From contig NC_092368.1 in assembly GCF_030848805.1 (NCBI RefSeq), forward strand, positions 9,370,122 through 9,434,121: DNA of 64,000 bases, in the 5' to 3' direction. The translations under genes were made by a program, and so were the position numbers. The DNA comes from Temnothorax longispinosus. Its lineage: Eukaryota > Arthropoda > Insecta > Hymenoptera > Formicidae. Positions 1-11,340 of this stretch are shown one piece after another (position 1 is the stretch's first letter; every line of letters begins with the position of its first letter). The notes beneath the pieces were generated by a model. That model saw nothing but the letters and a program-made list of their open reading frames with translations. It was not told where the DNA came from and made no database searches.

Positions 1-240
1 AATGATCCAGGATGATCCAATATGCGTAACATTCCATAACAAAGTAATTTGAGATGTAAATCTGAGTTCGTAGATATTTTTGTATAAATTAAAAGTTAAA
101 CAAATTACATACATATGTCAATTATTACATAAATAAACTGTAATTGTATTTTATGTTTTATGTATCTTATATTATATAATTTACCTATATTTGATGCCAA
201 TATATATTGTTTTTAATATGTTTGATATTCAATTTATAAG

Positions 241-405
241 GAAGTACGGAATGTATTAGAAGCAGCATTAGCAAAAGCTAAAATATGCCATTACGAGAAG
301 TTTGATATCTATTTAAAGGAATGCAAATTAGTGGAATCACAAAATTTAGTCTTTAACAAAATGAAAGAGGCTGTTGAAAAAGTACCTGTCACTGGCTTGC
401 TTTCG
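241..405 (+). CDS. internal exon of an unrecognised host gene
   Basis: A 55-codon open stretch lies between an acceptor-like AG at 239-240 and a donor-like GTAAAG at 406. It reads through in one frame only and is Lys/Glu-rich with a helical look (EAALAKAKICHYEKF near the start). The donor leaves phase 0. It probably belongs to the same transcript as the exon at 1507-1938, which also starts in phase 0. A 39-nt segment at 1157-1195, with AG before it and GTAAC after it and open in the same phase, could be an intermediate exon, but this is weak. I do not recognise the protein. A chance ORF in AT-rich DNA is the alternative. Confidence 0.45.
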
Positions 406-710
406 GTAAAGTTAGATTTTTAAATTAATTATTGATTAACAATATGTAACATTTCTACGAGTTTTGTAGTCAATTTATAAAAAATGATTATCTATTAAAG
501 ATTATATTTAATATGTTGGTTATTTTAATGAGCTACAACTTTTAACAAAGGTTATGATTAGATTTTTGAATAGAAAATTAAGAAAATATGTAAAATTATT
601 TATAGATATTAATATTAATTCTTATGCATATAATTTTAGATAGAAAAAAAGTTAGAACGTACATTGTAGTATTTGTTTTGCATATATTATAAAATTCAGG
701 AAGAGAGAGG

Positions 711-770
<60 letters not shown>

Positions 771-854
771 GAGGGAGGGAGGGAGGGAGGGAGGGAGGGA
801 GGGAGGGAGGAAGGGAGGGAGAGAGAGGGTAGGAGGGTGGGAGAGGGAGGAAGG

Positions 855-933
<79 letters not shown>

Positions 934-1506
934 CTCATTTATTACCAATATAAATAAATATTATAATATTTTATTTATATTTTATTTTAAATAGTCTTGT
1001 GTATTTTTATTGATCAAATGATTATATATGCAATATGAAGACAATCTTTGAAAAGTTTTTTTAAATCAAGTATAAATTTAAAGAAATGTTTTTAAAATTA
1101 TGTTGTCATAGTTTAACTATAAATTATTCAATACAATAATTTCAATTATGCAACAGAACAACAAAGACAATTATTTGTTGCTATCATTAATAATGGTAAC
1201 GTATGTTACATATTATTTATTTATAAAAAAAGATATATTTATACAGAAAGAAAGACTAGGTACTTGATCATTAAATATATAAGATTATTTAAAATAAAAA
1301 ATAAATAGGTATTGTGTAATAGATATTTATTTATGTTTTTAGTTTAATTTTTGTATATTAATTCTTAAAAAAAATATTATATTAAAATTATTAATTACTA
1401 AAATTATTAATTTCTCTTTATTATTAGTATAATTTAATTTGCAAAACTTATCTCAAAAACAGAATAACTGACCATTAATTTTTTAAATTTATACAATATG
1501 TAACAG
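406..1506. other. probable intron, AT-rich
   Basis: AT-rich sequence between the two candidate exons. It contains the GA microsatellite at 701-929 and the possible 39-nt exon at 1157-1195. Nothing else is recognisable. Confidence 0.35.
701..929. repeat. (GA)n/(GGGA)n microsatellite
   Basis: An uninterrupted purine tract on the plus strand. GA dinucleotide blocks flank a central GGGA block. All long ORFs here (Ser-Leu or Arg-Glu repeats) are by-products of the repeat. Confidence 0.97.
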
Positions 1507-1938
1507 GAATGGGAAAATTATATTTACGAATTAACAAGTCGATCAAAAGTACATGACAAATATATGGATATCCTCGAAAAGCAGATGCAAGAAACAAAGG
1601 ATCAATACTATGAGACGATGCGTGATATGTCAATATGTCGAATAGTAGCCATTAAATATGAAAATATATACAATGAAGATTTGTTTACTATTTCATTGAA
1701 CAAGAGAGAAAGAGAATATCCCAGTGGTACTGTGTTTGCCACACAATTTTCTAGGAATCGCTGCGCAATTGTCAAACAATATTACTTGTCACACCAACTT
1801 ATTAAAAACATCGTCATCAAAGCACATCTGTTCCTGCCAGAAATATTTTGTGACTTTGGACATTATCGCAACTTCGAGTTCACAGATTTTGACAAGTACC
1901 TTATTAAGTTATTAAAAAAATATTACATTTATAGATAG
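1507..1938 (+). CDS. terminal exon of an unrecognised host gene
   Basis: An acceptor-like AACAG ends at 1506. From 1507 a phase-0 frame runs 143 codons to a TAG at 1936-1938. An AATAAA-like signal follows near 2029. The first half (EWENYIYELTSRSKVHDKY onward) is charged and probably coiled-coil. The second half is richer in aromatic and basic residues (FATQFSRNRC, then HLFLPEIFCDFG). The segment upstream of the first ATG at 1564 is in frame, so translation probably enters from a previous exon rather than starting here. No family is recognised. Confidence 0.45.
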   Translation, partial: EWENYIYELTSRSKVHDKYMDILEKQMQETKDQYYETMRDMSICRIVAIKYENIYNEDLFTISLNKREREYPSGTVFATQFSRNRCAIVKQYYLSHQLIKNIVIKAHLFLPEIFCDFGHYRNFEFTDFDKYLIKLLKKYYIYR

Positions 1939-1980
1939 GTGAAAATTTTTGTATGTATTTATAAAATGTTTTGTAATACA

Positions 1981-2404
1981 TCTGACAAGCTTTATTTACA
2001 AATGTTTAAAATCAAATTTTTTTCTAATTTAATAAAATTAGATTAATTTTGAAATTAGATTAAATTTGAAAAAATCTATACATAATATTTCTCGGATATG
2101 TATATTTTAGTATATTGTATAACTTGACATTGCAATGCTACTTTGTCGCTTGATTTATATATAGAGGTATAAATTTATATAAAGATTTTAATTGATTATT
2201 TTTTCATATATTTTAAATAATTAGAAATTAAATAGTTATTTGTGACTTGTAACTTATTTATTATACTAATATTTTTGTTAACTCCCAGTAAAAATTTACA
2301 ATCTGTCAAGCTTTATTTACAAATGTTTAAAATCAAATTTTTTTCTAATTTAATAAAATTAGATTAATTTTGAAATTAGATTAAATTTGAAAAAATCTAT
2401 ACAT
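1981..2404. repeat. pair of ~103-bp direct repeats
   Basis: The segments at about 1981-2083 and 2303-2404 are nearly identical, from CAAGCTTTATTTACAAATG to AAAAAATCTATACAT, and are separated by about 220 bp of unrelated AT-rich sequence. The rest of 1939-2530 shows nothing I can name. Confidence 0.85.
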
Positions 2405-2530
2405 GTCAAGTGTGACATTGAGTAAATCAATCTAAAGCTAAATAACGTGTAGGTACATTTACAGTGAAAGGTACCCTTTGTGTTTACAAATATAAAAAAT
2501 GTACTTTTATTTACTGGTATTGATTATTAG

Positions 2531-5365
2531 CTAGTTATTCTGTTTGAATCTGTTCATAGAATCCAACGGTTTATGCCTCTTCAATCTTCGCTTATCCGAT
2601 GTTTCTGTAAGGAGCTTTCTTGCAAGTTGATTTGGATGAGAGCTCAATCTGTCAACGTACTTCGTGCTGTATCTAGTTATTATTTCTTTAACGGATTCAA
2701 TACCAAGGTCCCGGCGTATTATTTCGTTAGTCACAAACCATGGAGCGTTGATAATTGTTCTTAAAACTTTGAATTAGAATCTTTCCAGGATTTCTAAATT
2801 GGAGTTGGAGGCGGATCGCTATAACTGTATTCCATATGTCCAAATTGGTCTTATAATGGTTTTATAAAGAAGGACTTTATTATAGATCGAGAGTCCGGGT
2901 TTACGGGCAAATAGCCAATACATTTTCTTGAGTTTGAGTCCTAGCTGCTTCTTTTTGTTCCAAATGTGCGTCTTCCAAGTAAGTCTACAATCCAAGTGTA
3001 AGCCTAGGTACTTGGCAGATTCTGCTTGTGGTACTTTCTTATTATTCAAACTCACTAGAGAGCAAGTTTCTTTGTTTAAAGTGAATGTAACGTGAACTAA
3101 CTTTTGCTCATTAGCCTTGATTCGCCATGTTATAAGCTAGTCTTGTATTTTGTCGATACTTGGTTGGAGATTCCTTGTCGCTATTTTGGGGTCCTTGTGT
3201 GTTGTGAGGACAGTTGTATCGTCGGCAAAAGTTCCGGTTAAGGGGTAACGCCACTCTAGCGCCCCCCTAATTTTGACAATTTTTTATGGGAATATAGTGA
3301 ATGAAATACAAAATCTGTTTAAAGGCCTTTATTGCACATACTTTAAAGTGTGTTCACAATTTTTTTCAATTTTTTTTTTTACAAAATGGCTGCGCCAGAG
3401 CTCAGCAAAGGAAGCCGGAAGTGTTCTGCGGCCGGAAAGATTTCTCCTCCAATTTTTGACCTGAAACAAAAAACCAAAAATTTTTTAGTTTTATATAAGA
3501 TTAGCTCGGAAAAGACGTACGGAAATTAAAAAATATTATTTTTTGTAAAAATGGTGCACGTTTGAACAAAACGTTTCATTGTTTAAAAATAAAACGTTTT
3601 GTTCAAACGTGCACCATTTTTACAAAAAATGATATTTTTTAATTTCCGTACGTCTTTCCCGAGCTAATCTTATATAAAACTAAAAAATTTTTGGTTTTTT
3701 GTTCTAGGTCAAAAATTGGAAGAGAAATCTTTCCGGCCGCAGAAAACTTCCGGCTTCCTTTGCTGAGCTCTGGCGCCGTCATTTAAAAAAAAAAAATTGA
3801 AAAAAATTGTGAACACACTTTAAAGTATGTACAATAAAGGCCTTTAAACAGATTTTGTATTCCATTCACTATATTTCCATAAAAAATTGTCAAAATTAGG
3901 GGGGGCTACAGTGGCGTTACCCCTTAATGTATGTTGCGTGGTAGGCAAGTCTGCAGTAAATAAGAAGTATAAAAGGGGGCCGAGTACACTGCCTTGCGGG
4001 ACTCCATATTTAATTGGCTGTAGCTCCGAATATTTCTCCTGGTATTTGACTGAAAAATATCTATTCAGCAAGTATGATCTTAGTAAATTGTACAAATTAT
4101 GTGGTAAGTGGGTAAGTGGTTTTAATTTTATATAGTAGGCCAGGGTGCCAGACTTTATAGAATGCTTGGGATATGTCCAAGAAAATCGCGGAGCAGTACA
4201 TTTTCCCTTCTAAGGCCCTGTTGATTTCTCTTACGACTCTGTGCACTTGTTCGACTGTTGCGTGATGTTCCCGAAAACCAAATTGGTGTCCCGGTATGAT
4301 TTTTTTGTTTTCAATAATCGGTATGATTCTTTTGAGTAATAGCTTTTCAAAGACTTTCGACAAGATTGGCATTAAGCTTATTGGTCTATAGGATGATGGT
4401 TCTTCTGGTTCTTTCCTTAGTTTTGGGATTAGTATTATTTGCGTTACTTTCCATTGCGCTGGGAAATAACTAAGGCGTATTATAGCATTAAATACTATTG
4501 TTATAAATCTTATCGCTTTTGGAGGAAGTTCTTTTAATATTTTTCTGGTTATTAGTTCATATCCAGGCGCCTTGTTAGCTTGTAAATTATTGTCATTTAT
4601 TGTTTTTTTGACTTTTTCAGCTTTTATTTTTTGCAAGGGCATTTTTGCTTGTAATGGCGTTGTTAGGTATTTCATGGTTGTTTTCTTTTCTTTCTCGCTC
4701 TTCAAGAGACGCGCTTGCAGCTGGTTCGAAGACTTTTTTGAGATGGTCTGCAAATACTCTAGGTTTGTTCTTATTGGTTTTTGCCCATTCGCTGTTTTCT
4801 TGTTTTATGGGTGGAATTGTTTGTTGGGAAGTTCTTTTGATCTTTCTGTTAAGTTTCCACAACGAGTAGTCTGTAGCTTCTGTGGGGGTTAGATTGATAA
4901 GAAACTCTTCGATTGATTTGTTCTGTTCGTTCTTTATAAGTTTCTTTAATTGTTTTATCGCCTTGTTTAATTTCGTTTTGCAATGTGTTGATCTGGTTTT
5001 TTGCCATTTTTTTCTGATTCTTCTTTTCTCAGCTAATTTATCCTTTATGGCTGTTGAGCAACTTATTACTCTTTCAAAATCTTGGCTAATAGGAGTCGAA
5101 TCCCAGGCTGCATTTTGAATCGTATTAGTAAGTTTGTCAACTGCCTTATCTATATCCTCGTGTTTTGAGGGGAATATTACAGGATATTTCATTGTTTATA
5201 TGCTCTCTGAACAGATTCCAGTTTGTTTTAGCGTTATATAGAGCCAGAGGTTTCTCTTTTTTCATTGCAGATCTATTGAGAGTGATTATTATGGGAGAGT
5301 GGTCCGATGTTAAGTCGAGACAAGATTCCGCTCTAAAGTTTAATGATACTAATATTAATGAGTAA
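2531..5365 (-). pseudogene. Jockey-type LINE ORF2 (EN C-terminus + RT), broken
   Basis: Read on the minus strand, this is the end of an apurinic-type endonuclease (SDHSPI motif, near 5315-5300). A basic linker follows (4.6-5.19 kb), then reverse transcriptase blocks: YRPISLMPILSKVFEK, a LDISQAF palm block, GVPQGSVLGPLL near 4010, and the FADDT catalytic motif just beyond the MITE near 3225. The connection and C-terminal domain run down to 2531. Lesions seen are a frameshift near 5190 where EN passes into the linker, a TTAA MITE at 3242-3923, and an in-frame TAG (plus-strand CTA 3137-3139) where the family has Trp. The frame is continuous across the MITE if one TTAA and the insert are ignored. 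The element looks 5'-truncated near 5.37 kb; no target duplication was found. Confidence 0.88.
3242..3923. mobile_element. TTAA-flanked fold-back MITE (piggyBac-like)
   Basis: Two near-perfect inverted arms of about 340 bp meet near 3585, so the whole 682 bp can fold into one hairpin. The ends are GGGGTAACGCCAC and its complement. TTAA lies on both sides (3238-3241 and 3924-3927), the target duplication typical of the piggyBac superfamily. It has no coding capacity. It interrupts the Jockey RT just before the FADD catalytic motif. Confidence 0.93.
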
Positions 5366-5757
5366 GATTTCGGTCATAAACTATCTCCTTCACATCTCCA
5401 AGATTCTATACATCATTACAGTAAAAGAAATAGTTGTTTTAGCTAATTGGCCAATTTTTACTTTTATTGGCCATTGTTTTACTTTTGAGATATATGATTT
5501 GAAAAATAAGCTTTTCTAATACATTGCCTAATTATATTAATTACACAGATATTTTCAAACATTTTACTTAAAAAAAGTTGATCTAATTGTAAATAATTTT
5601 TTAATTTTTTGATTAATCTACTGTCTGTATTTATTCTCTTTTATTTATTCTCTTATTTATATTTTTTTTTCTTTATCATTACTATCTATTATAATTATGA
5701 AATATTACGAAGAGATAGCTGCCATCAAATAACAAACAATATAAGGTATATAACAGC

Positions 5758-5796
<39 letters not shown>

Positions 5797-5829
5797 CATA
5801 ATAATAAATAATAATAATAAATAGTACAT
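5366..5829. other. AT-rich spacer with (CAA)n microsatellite
   Basis: AT-rich, no gene seen. A short CAA tract lies at about 5756-5795, followed by AAT repeats. Confidence 0.6.
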
Positions 5830-6722
5830 GGGCATTCTATGCCAAATTGACCGGGGTTTGACCCTCGACCTCTCGGATTTGGTTGGCGATTTTTTGTTAT
5901 TGTTCCAACTCTAAAATGCACTCAGATTTTTTTTATAAAATTGATTCAGTTATAATTTTTTAAACCAACATATCAATGGCCACAATTTAAAAATATGAAA
6001 AAATTCTCAAAAGTCCTGTGTCAATATCAAAATTTTTAAGCCTTGACCCAAAGTGGGCCGGCGTTTGCTTCTAATTTTTTCGAGTTTCTTTCAAGCTTTT
6101 TTCGAGTTTTTTTTTAAATATTGAAAAAAATTAGAAGCAGACGTCAATTCACTGTAAGCTGTTGCTTGAACATTTTTGTATATATATTACATAATACAAT
6201 ACTTTCCAAAAAATAGTGTTTCACATTTTTTAATTATAGAATTAATTATGTAATTATGAAGTTAATTCAAAAATATATGACGTACTGTATAATAATAAAT
6301 GACGTGCAATTAATCTTTATAGTTTTAAGATATCTTATGCAAAGCATAAGATATCCTAAAGGATATCCTTCAGAAGATCTCGTAAGATATCTTTATGCAA
6401 AGCCAACGGATATGGCAGAATATTTAGATATCCTGAGATCATAATAGGATATCTCACGATATCTTATTGGAATATCCCGGGATCACCTGCTGTGATATCC
6501 GTGGGATCGTATTTGGAAATCTTGGTCAATTTGGGATATCCTCAGGATACAGTGTGCTGTGTGGGATATAACATAGGATTATTGAGAATTTTTTCAGATT
6601 TTTGTGACGCGATTTTTTTTATTTTGGAAAATCGCTTACATGAAACAATAACAATAAAAAAATCACCGACCAAATCCGAGAGGTCGAGGGTTAAACCAGG
6701 TCAATTTGGCATGGAATGCCCC
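5830..6722. mobile_element. TIR element with GGGCATTC ends
   Basis: Inverted ends of about 90 bp match between 5830-5920 and 6630-6722: GGGCATTCTATGCCAAATTG outward, sharing CCTCGACCTCTCGGATTTGG inward. A second small inverted pair (TTGCTTCTAATTTTTT and its complement) lies around 6072-6145. No transposase is visible. The central 6325-6570 block looks like a separate insertion. The target duplication is unclear. Confidence 0.8.
6325..6570. repeat. GATATC-rich palindromic block
   Basis: Multiple copies of GATATC or GGATATCC occur in about 245 bp, including a hairpin (AAGATATCTTATGC / GCATAAGATATC) at 6327-6356. The right side holds GTGTGCTGTGTGGG, similar to the GTGCTGTCTGGG ends of other small elements in this window. 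Probably a nested MITE. Confidence 0.6.
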
Positions 6723-6771
6723 ATAAAAATTTTTGAAAATTTTTGTTATTGTATATATATATATATATATA

Positions 6772-7020
6772 GAAAAGACCGGGGCAAAGTCGTCACTATT
6801 TCTTCGGTGCCGATTTTTAACAACAAATAATTTTAGTGAAATGTGGTATACCGCTGTAAAGAGTGAACCCTTGGCTACAAAATTTATAAGGACATTTTTG
6901 GTTCACGTCGCTTTGTTCAATTAGTATAGAGTAAAAACGACAAAGGTGCAAAAATTAAAATGTCAAAATTGCCGGAACGTCACTCCATTCTCGACTGAAT
7001 TTCAAATGAAATATCATAAT
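6772..7020 (+). mobile_element. left-end fragment of a pogo-like element
   Basis: The terminal sequence GAAAAGACCGGGGCAAAGTC and about 240 bp beyond it match the left end of the 27356-29761 element at roughly 90%. It lies against a (TA)n tract (6752-6771), consistent with TA target choice. No right end is present; it stops at the GT repeat unit. Confidence 0.75.
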
Positions 7021-7054
7021 TCCTCTCTTCAAAATCAAATTCAAAACCTCTCTG

Positions 7055-7111
<57 letters not shown>

Positions 7112-7232
7112 AGCAGAGATAAGGACCCCACGGTTCGTCACTCCCGCGATAGTTAATGACTCCAAACCCTCTCTGCTGTGTGTGTGTTGTTTTCTGCTGA
7201 CACAGCAGAGATAACAACCCCACGGTTCGTCA

Positions 7233-7295
<63 letters not shown>

Positions 7296-7375
7296 CAGAA
7301 AGGTTTTGGAGTTGTTAACTACCGCGGAAGTGACGAACCGTGGGGTCCTTATCTCTGTTGACTGCTATGATCAAA
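7020..7375. repeat. compound repeat with (GT)n/(CA)n cores
   Basis: Copies in both orientations of a unit holding CTCTCTGCTG, a (GT)n or (CA)n run, AGCAGAGATAAGGACC, CCACGGTTCGTCACT and a CGCGATA-type element. The long runs are at about 7057-7110 and 7234-7292. A related unit is found near 61.94-62.2 kb. Confidence 0.85.
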
Positions 7376-7628
7376 TGATCATAACTCTTCCTTCTGAAAT
7401 CCCTTTCGAACGAGCCTTCACTCAACCCCACATGCCATTTAAGATTTTTTGGCTCCTCCATCCCCCCGTCCCCCGGGGGTGAAAAAGTGGGTGTTTTTGT
7501 GGTTAAATAATAGACTTTGTGATCCCATTGTATCCCTATAAATTTCAATCCTATATTTCAAACCGTTCACAAATTATTTAGGTGGCCCCGAACTTTCGGA
7601 AGGCACTGTGTATATATATCTATATATA
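7375..7628. other. unassigned; possible mariner-type end at right
   Basis: No gene. The right side ends in GGCCCCGAACTTTCGGAAGG followed by CACTGTGTA and a TA-rich tract. This resembles the CAGTG-type end of a Tc1/mariner MITE, but the other end was not found. Confidence 0.3.
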
Positions 7629-8157
7629 GGGCATTCTCTGTCAACCGGACACCCCCCTCTGCCCAAAATTTGTGTCGACCGATTGAAGTCAATGAGGGCT
7701 CAAATTATAGGTAATGGTAATGATATGTAGTTTCTTGTACCGTGTGGCCTTTTTAAGAATTCAAGATGGCTATCAAGGTGTCACGATGATAATCGGAGGA
7801 AACAAGAAAAAAATCAGTAAACGATTTTCCATATGCCACACGATCAATTAAAGAAGCTCTAAAACTATTGATGGGATGGTTTTTGAGGTCGTTGATTATG
7901 AAACTGAAGTAAAAATTCTAAAATTCAAGATGGCGGATCAAATATGGCGACCAAAACTGCAACGGCACTTTTCTATGTTCCGTAAGGCTGCTCGAATGGG
8001 CACTGGTTACGAATCTGCTACCAAAATTGAAAATTCAAGCATTTTCCGACCAGTTAAAGTAAGACTAAGCGTTGTCCGACCCAGTTAAGGCAAGACTGAG
8101 GGACGGTCCAGCCGGTTGAGGCGAGACCAAGCGTTGTCCAGTCGTGAGACCAAGCGT

Positions 8158-8296
8158 TGGTCGAGAGAGTGTCGTGAGAGAGAGAGAGAGTGTCGAGAGA
8201 GAGTGTCGTGAGAGAGTGAAAGTGTCGTGAGAGAGAGAGTGTCGTGAGAGAGAAAAAGTGTCGTGAGAGAGAGAGAGTGTCGTGAGAGAGAGTGTC

Positions 8297-8354
<58 letters not shown>

Positions 8355-8432
8355 GTGTGTGTGTCGTGAGAGAGAGAGTGTCGCGAGAGAGAGAGTGTCG
8401 TGAGAGAGAAAGAGTGTCGTGAGACGTGAAGC
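8158..8432. repeat. GA microsatellite with GTCGTGAGAG phrase
   Basis: Repeats of GTCGTGAGAGAGAG around a pure (GA)n core. Ser/Leu/Thr-rich minus-strand ORFs across it are artefacts. Confidence 0.95.
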
Positions 8433-8479
8433 GGTCACCTGTTCTTGGTCCGAATCCGGCTAAACAGTTCCCTAGTCTT

Positions 8480-8767
8480 AGGGCGGCGGTGTGGTCTAGT
8501 AGTAGAGCGCCAGACTCGTAATTTGAGGAACCAGGTTTGAGTCCACTAGAGCCATGAATCATGGAAAAGTTTTTTTCCGTAAAAACCGCGCCCCTCCGTG
8601 CAAGATGCGGAGAAAACTGGGCTCCGTCTTTCGGAAGAGACGTTAAACCGTTGGTCCAAAAGGAGGAAACAGTAAGGTAGTGGATGAATTAGAGGTTAGG
8701 GTTGGGTACGTCCCTTCAAACGGCCCTTTAAGGCCCCTTGAGGTATATAAAGTAAAATTCTTTATCC
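8480..8767 (+). mobile_element. tRNA-derived SINE (copy 1)
   Basis: The head looks like a tRNA gene, with an A-box-like TGGTCTAGTAGTAGAGC from 8492 and a B-box GGTTTGAGTCC at 8534-8544. A non-tRNA body follows. The 3' end resembles the LINE-like tail at 59.8 kb. CCTAGTCTT flanks both ends (8471-8479 and 8773-8781), and the match extends to 14 bp with two mismatches. That is a target-site duplication from retroposition. It sits in the loop of the fold-back element. The arms of the tRNA part are imperfect, so it is not a functional tRNA gene. The likely promoter is internal pol III. Confidence 0.9.
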
Positions 8768-9298
8768 AGTCTCCTAGTCTTGCCTTAACTGGTCGGACAA
8801 CGCTTGGTCTCGCCTCAACCGGCTGGACCGTCCCTCAGTCTTGCCTTAACTGGTCGGACAACGCTTAATTTTACTTTAACTGGTCGGAAAATGCTTGAAT
8901 TTCAATTTTGGTAGCAGATTCGTAACCAGTGCCCATTCGAGCAGCCTTACGGAACATAGAAAGGTGCCGTTGCGGTTTTAGTCGCCATATTTGATCCGCC
9001 ATCTTGAATTTTAAAATTTTTACTTTAGTTTTGTAATCAACGACCTCAAAAACTATCCTATCAATAGTTTTTGAGCTTCTTTGATTGATCGTGTGGCATA
9101 CGGAAAGTCGTTTACTGATTTTTTTCTTGTTCTCTCCGACTAACATCGTGACACCTTGATAGCCATCTTGAATTCTCAAAAAAGCCACACGGTACAAGAA
9201 ACTACACATCATTACCTACAATTTGAGCCCTCATTGACCTTAATCGGTCGACACAAATTTTGGGCAGAGGGGGGTGTCCGGTTGACAGAGAATGCCCC

Positions 9299-10480
9299 AT
9301 ATATATATATATGTGTTGTGACGTTGCGGCTCGCCGCACCGTCGCGGCGCCCCGCCGCCGTCACAAGGCGCGGAATTTCGCGCCCAGGGACGGACCAGGG
9401 AGGCAACGACGAGATCTCCAGGGGTCGTATTTAATCGCGTTTCCGCATTCTGATTACTTTCTTTTGTTTTTATGCAATGTAATACGCGCGGCACCTCACC
9501 CACACCACGGCAAACCTTCGAGGGAGTAATCGGCGAAGGAAATCAAGGACGTTTGATAACCGAGGAGGGGTGGCAAACACGGAAGCAGCAGAGATCACGG
9601 GCTGGCGAGAGCAACGCGGCAAGCGTGCAGCACGTGAGGCAGCGACGGACGAGGCCGCCAATAGCGGGGCCCCAGACGCCTGGGTAAAAACCCGGCTTCA
9701 GCAAATGATCTCCACAAAACACCGACCCACGGGGTGGCTGGCCACCGCCCCAGGGTCAAACCGGAGGCACACCGGCACGAGCGAAGTTCCGTCCGCCGCT
9801 AAGGACAAAATTTGAGGAGTGTACGTCGCCGAGGGACCGTTGCCCGCCCCCGAAAGATCTCGTATCGACAGCACTGCGCCGGGACACCGCGGGCTTGCAA
9901 GCTCGCGCCCGATTGGCTCGCGCGCCCCTCAGGAAGGGGTACCGTATCGATTCCGCAATCGAGCGGGTTTAGCGTTTCACTCTCTGGTCGTCCGTCGGCG
10001 AGAAACTACGTTTTGATTAAGATACGCGATAGCCACCCCGAGTCGGGTACTTCGAGTTTTGTCTGGCGGATCGAGGATCGTTGGTGGAAGGTGACGGCGA
10101 GGAGCCCAGGAGGAGGCGTATCACCGGTGAGGTTGCCCGTAAATCGCGATATGTAAAGCCACGACACCGCCCTCCGGTGCACGCTCTCGCTCGGGATAAC
10201 GCATGTCAAAATCGAGTGTAATTTCGCGATCGATAACGAGAGCGAAGGGCCTCGGGATGGTATCGTGGCCGCGGAACCGTGGTACAAGCGTTATGGCGAA
10301 TCCCTGGAGGTCGCGATAGGCGTTAATGAGTTCGATGTCGCGAGTATATTGCGTTGTCCTCGCGACCTTGGTGTACGGCCGCCTACGGGCAGTTATTTCG
10401 TTGCCCGTACTTTGTATCTAAGTGGCAGTCATCAAAGTCTGTAGTCTCGAGACGCACGTATTATAAATGATTTTCGTGAT
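9299..10480. other. GC-rich block, unassigned
   Basis: A sharp rise in G+C and CpG compared with both sides. Several overlapping ORFs of 60-115 codons are present, none with a recognisable motif or supported start. It could be a solo LTR, a piece of unique DNA, or the start of a repeat. No TG/CA-bounded ends with target duplication were found. Confidence 0.4.
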
Positions 10481-11340
10481 GCGTAAAAAACTTTTTAACC
10501 ATTTAGAAATATTTTAATATTGTTTTTGTAGTAAAATATATACGTACTAAAAATTAGGTGTAACTTTCTAGCATCTTTTGTCATTTTACTACACTACAGA
10601 TAATCATGTATCATTTATTTTTTTTTATTACTTTTTACCGTTTTCTATATCAAGTGCATTCGGGGAACCATTGGTCACACACGCCACCAAGGTTGATGAT
10701 AAATAAATAGGTTGATGATATATGTTATTTTTGATTGAAGAAAACATGTTAAAAGTTAGTTTTTCTATTAAAAAAAAAAAAAAAAAAAAAAAATTCAGTA
10801 GTGGGTTCTGATATCTTGTTTGTTCTGTCCAATCCTGAACAGTTTTATAAGATAACGTATAAAATAGAATTTCTTTTTAATTTGTTTAACTTTTCGTTAT
10901 TTCTTGAATAAATAAACCTAGTTTTTGTGTGTGATTTATAGTGTCCCAGTGACAGACCTATGGTGCCCCGGGTATGAGGCACCTTGGGTCATTTCTAAAA
11001 AAATGTGTTTTAATTTTTTCTCAAAAACTAATCAATATTTGCCAAATACGCTAAATAAATTTTAAATCATACATAGGGTTTTAATTATTAAAAAAAATTA
11101 TTTTAAAAAATTATTTTAAAAAATGAGACAAAAAATCTTATATTTAAAAGTACTTTTCAAAGTTTGAATTTTTGTGGCTTATTGTTTTGTGCCCCGGTCT
11201 CCTCTACGTATTTCACTATCACTATCTATCACCCGGCGACGGTCACAACTGTCACTTTTTTTTTGTATGTTGCTTCCTTTGGGTCAGGAGTAGACGCCTT
11301 CAGTTCTGCCTGTGGACTATGTGACGCATATATTGAAGAA
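10481..11340. other. AT-rich, no gene seen
   Basis: Contains a run of more than 20 A residues near 10770-10793. Two GGTGCCCCGG or TGTGCCCCGG phrases near 10960 and 11190 may mark a decayed small element. No coding signal. Confidence 0.5.

Larger units (their letters stand above)
7629..9298. mobile_element. large fold-back element with GGGCATTC ends
   Basis: Arms of about 530 bp (7629-8160 and 8768-9298) are inverted copies of each other at high identity. The outer sequence is GGGCATTCTCTGTCAACCGG. Both outer edges sit in TA repeats, fitting a TA target site. The loop holds a GTCGTGAGAG microsatellite and a SINE. No transposase is seen. The ends resemble those of 5830-6722. Confidence 0.9.

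Noticed and set aside
596..957. ORFs of 80-112 codons on both strands
   Set aside because: They are translations of the GA microsatellite (Ser/Leu or Arg/Glu repeats).
8480..8552. A tRNA gene
   Set aside because: Arms are imperfect, it is joined to a SINE body and flanked by a target duplication; a second copy with the same body is at 26.5-26.8 kb.
8065..8562. 165-codon Ser/Leu/Thr-rich minus-strand ORF
   Set aside because: It runs through a GA microsatellite and the SINE head; no gene features.
9156..10287. Several overlapping ORFs of 60-114 codons
   Set aside because: They overlap in many frames in GC-rich DNA without motifs, which is expected when stop codons are rare.
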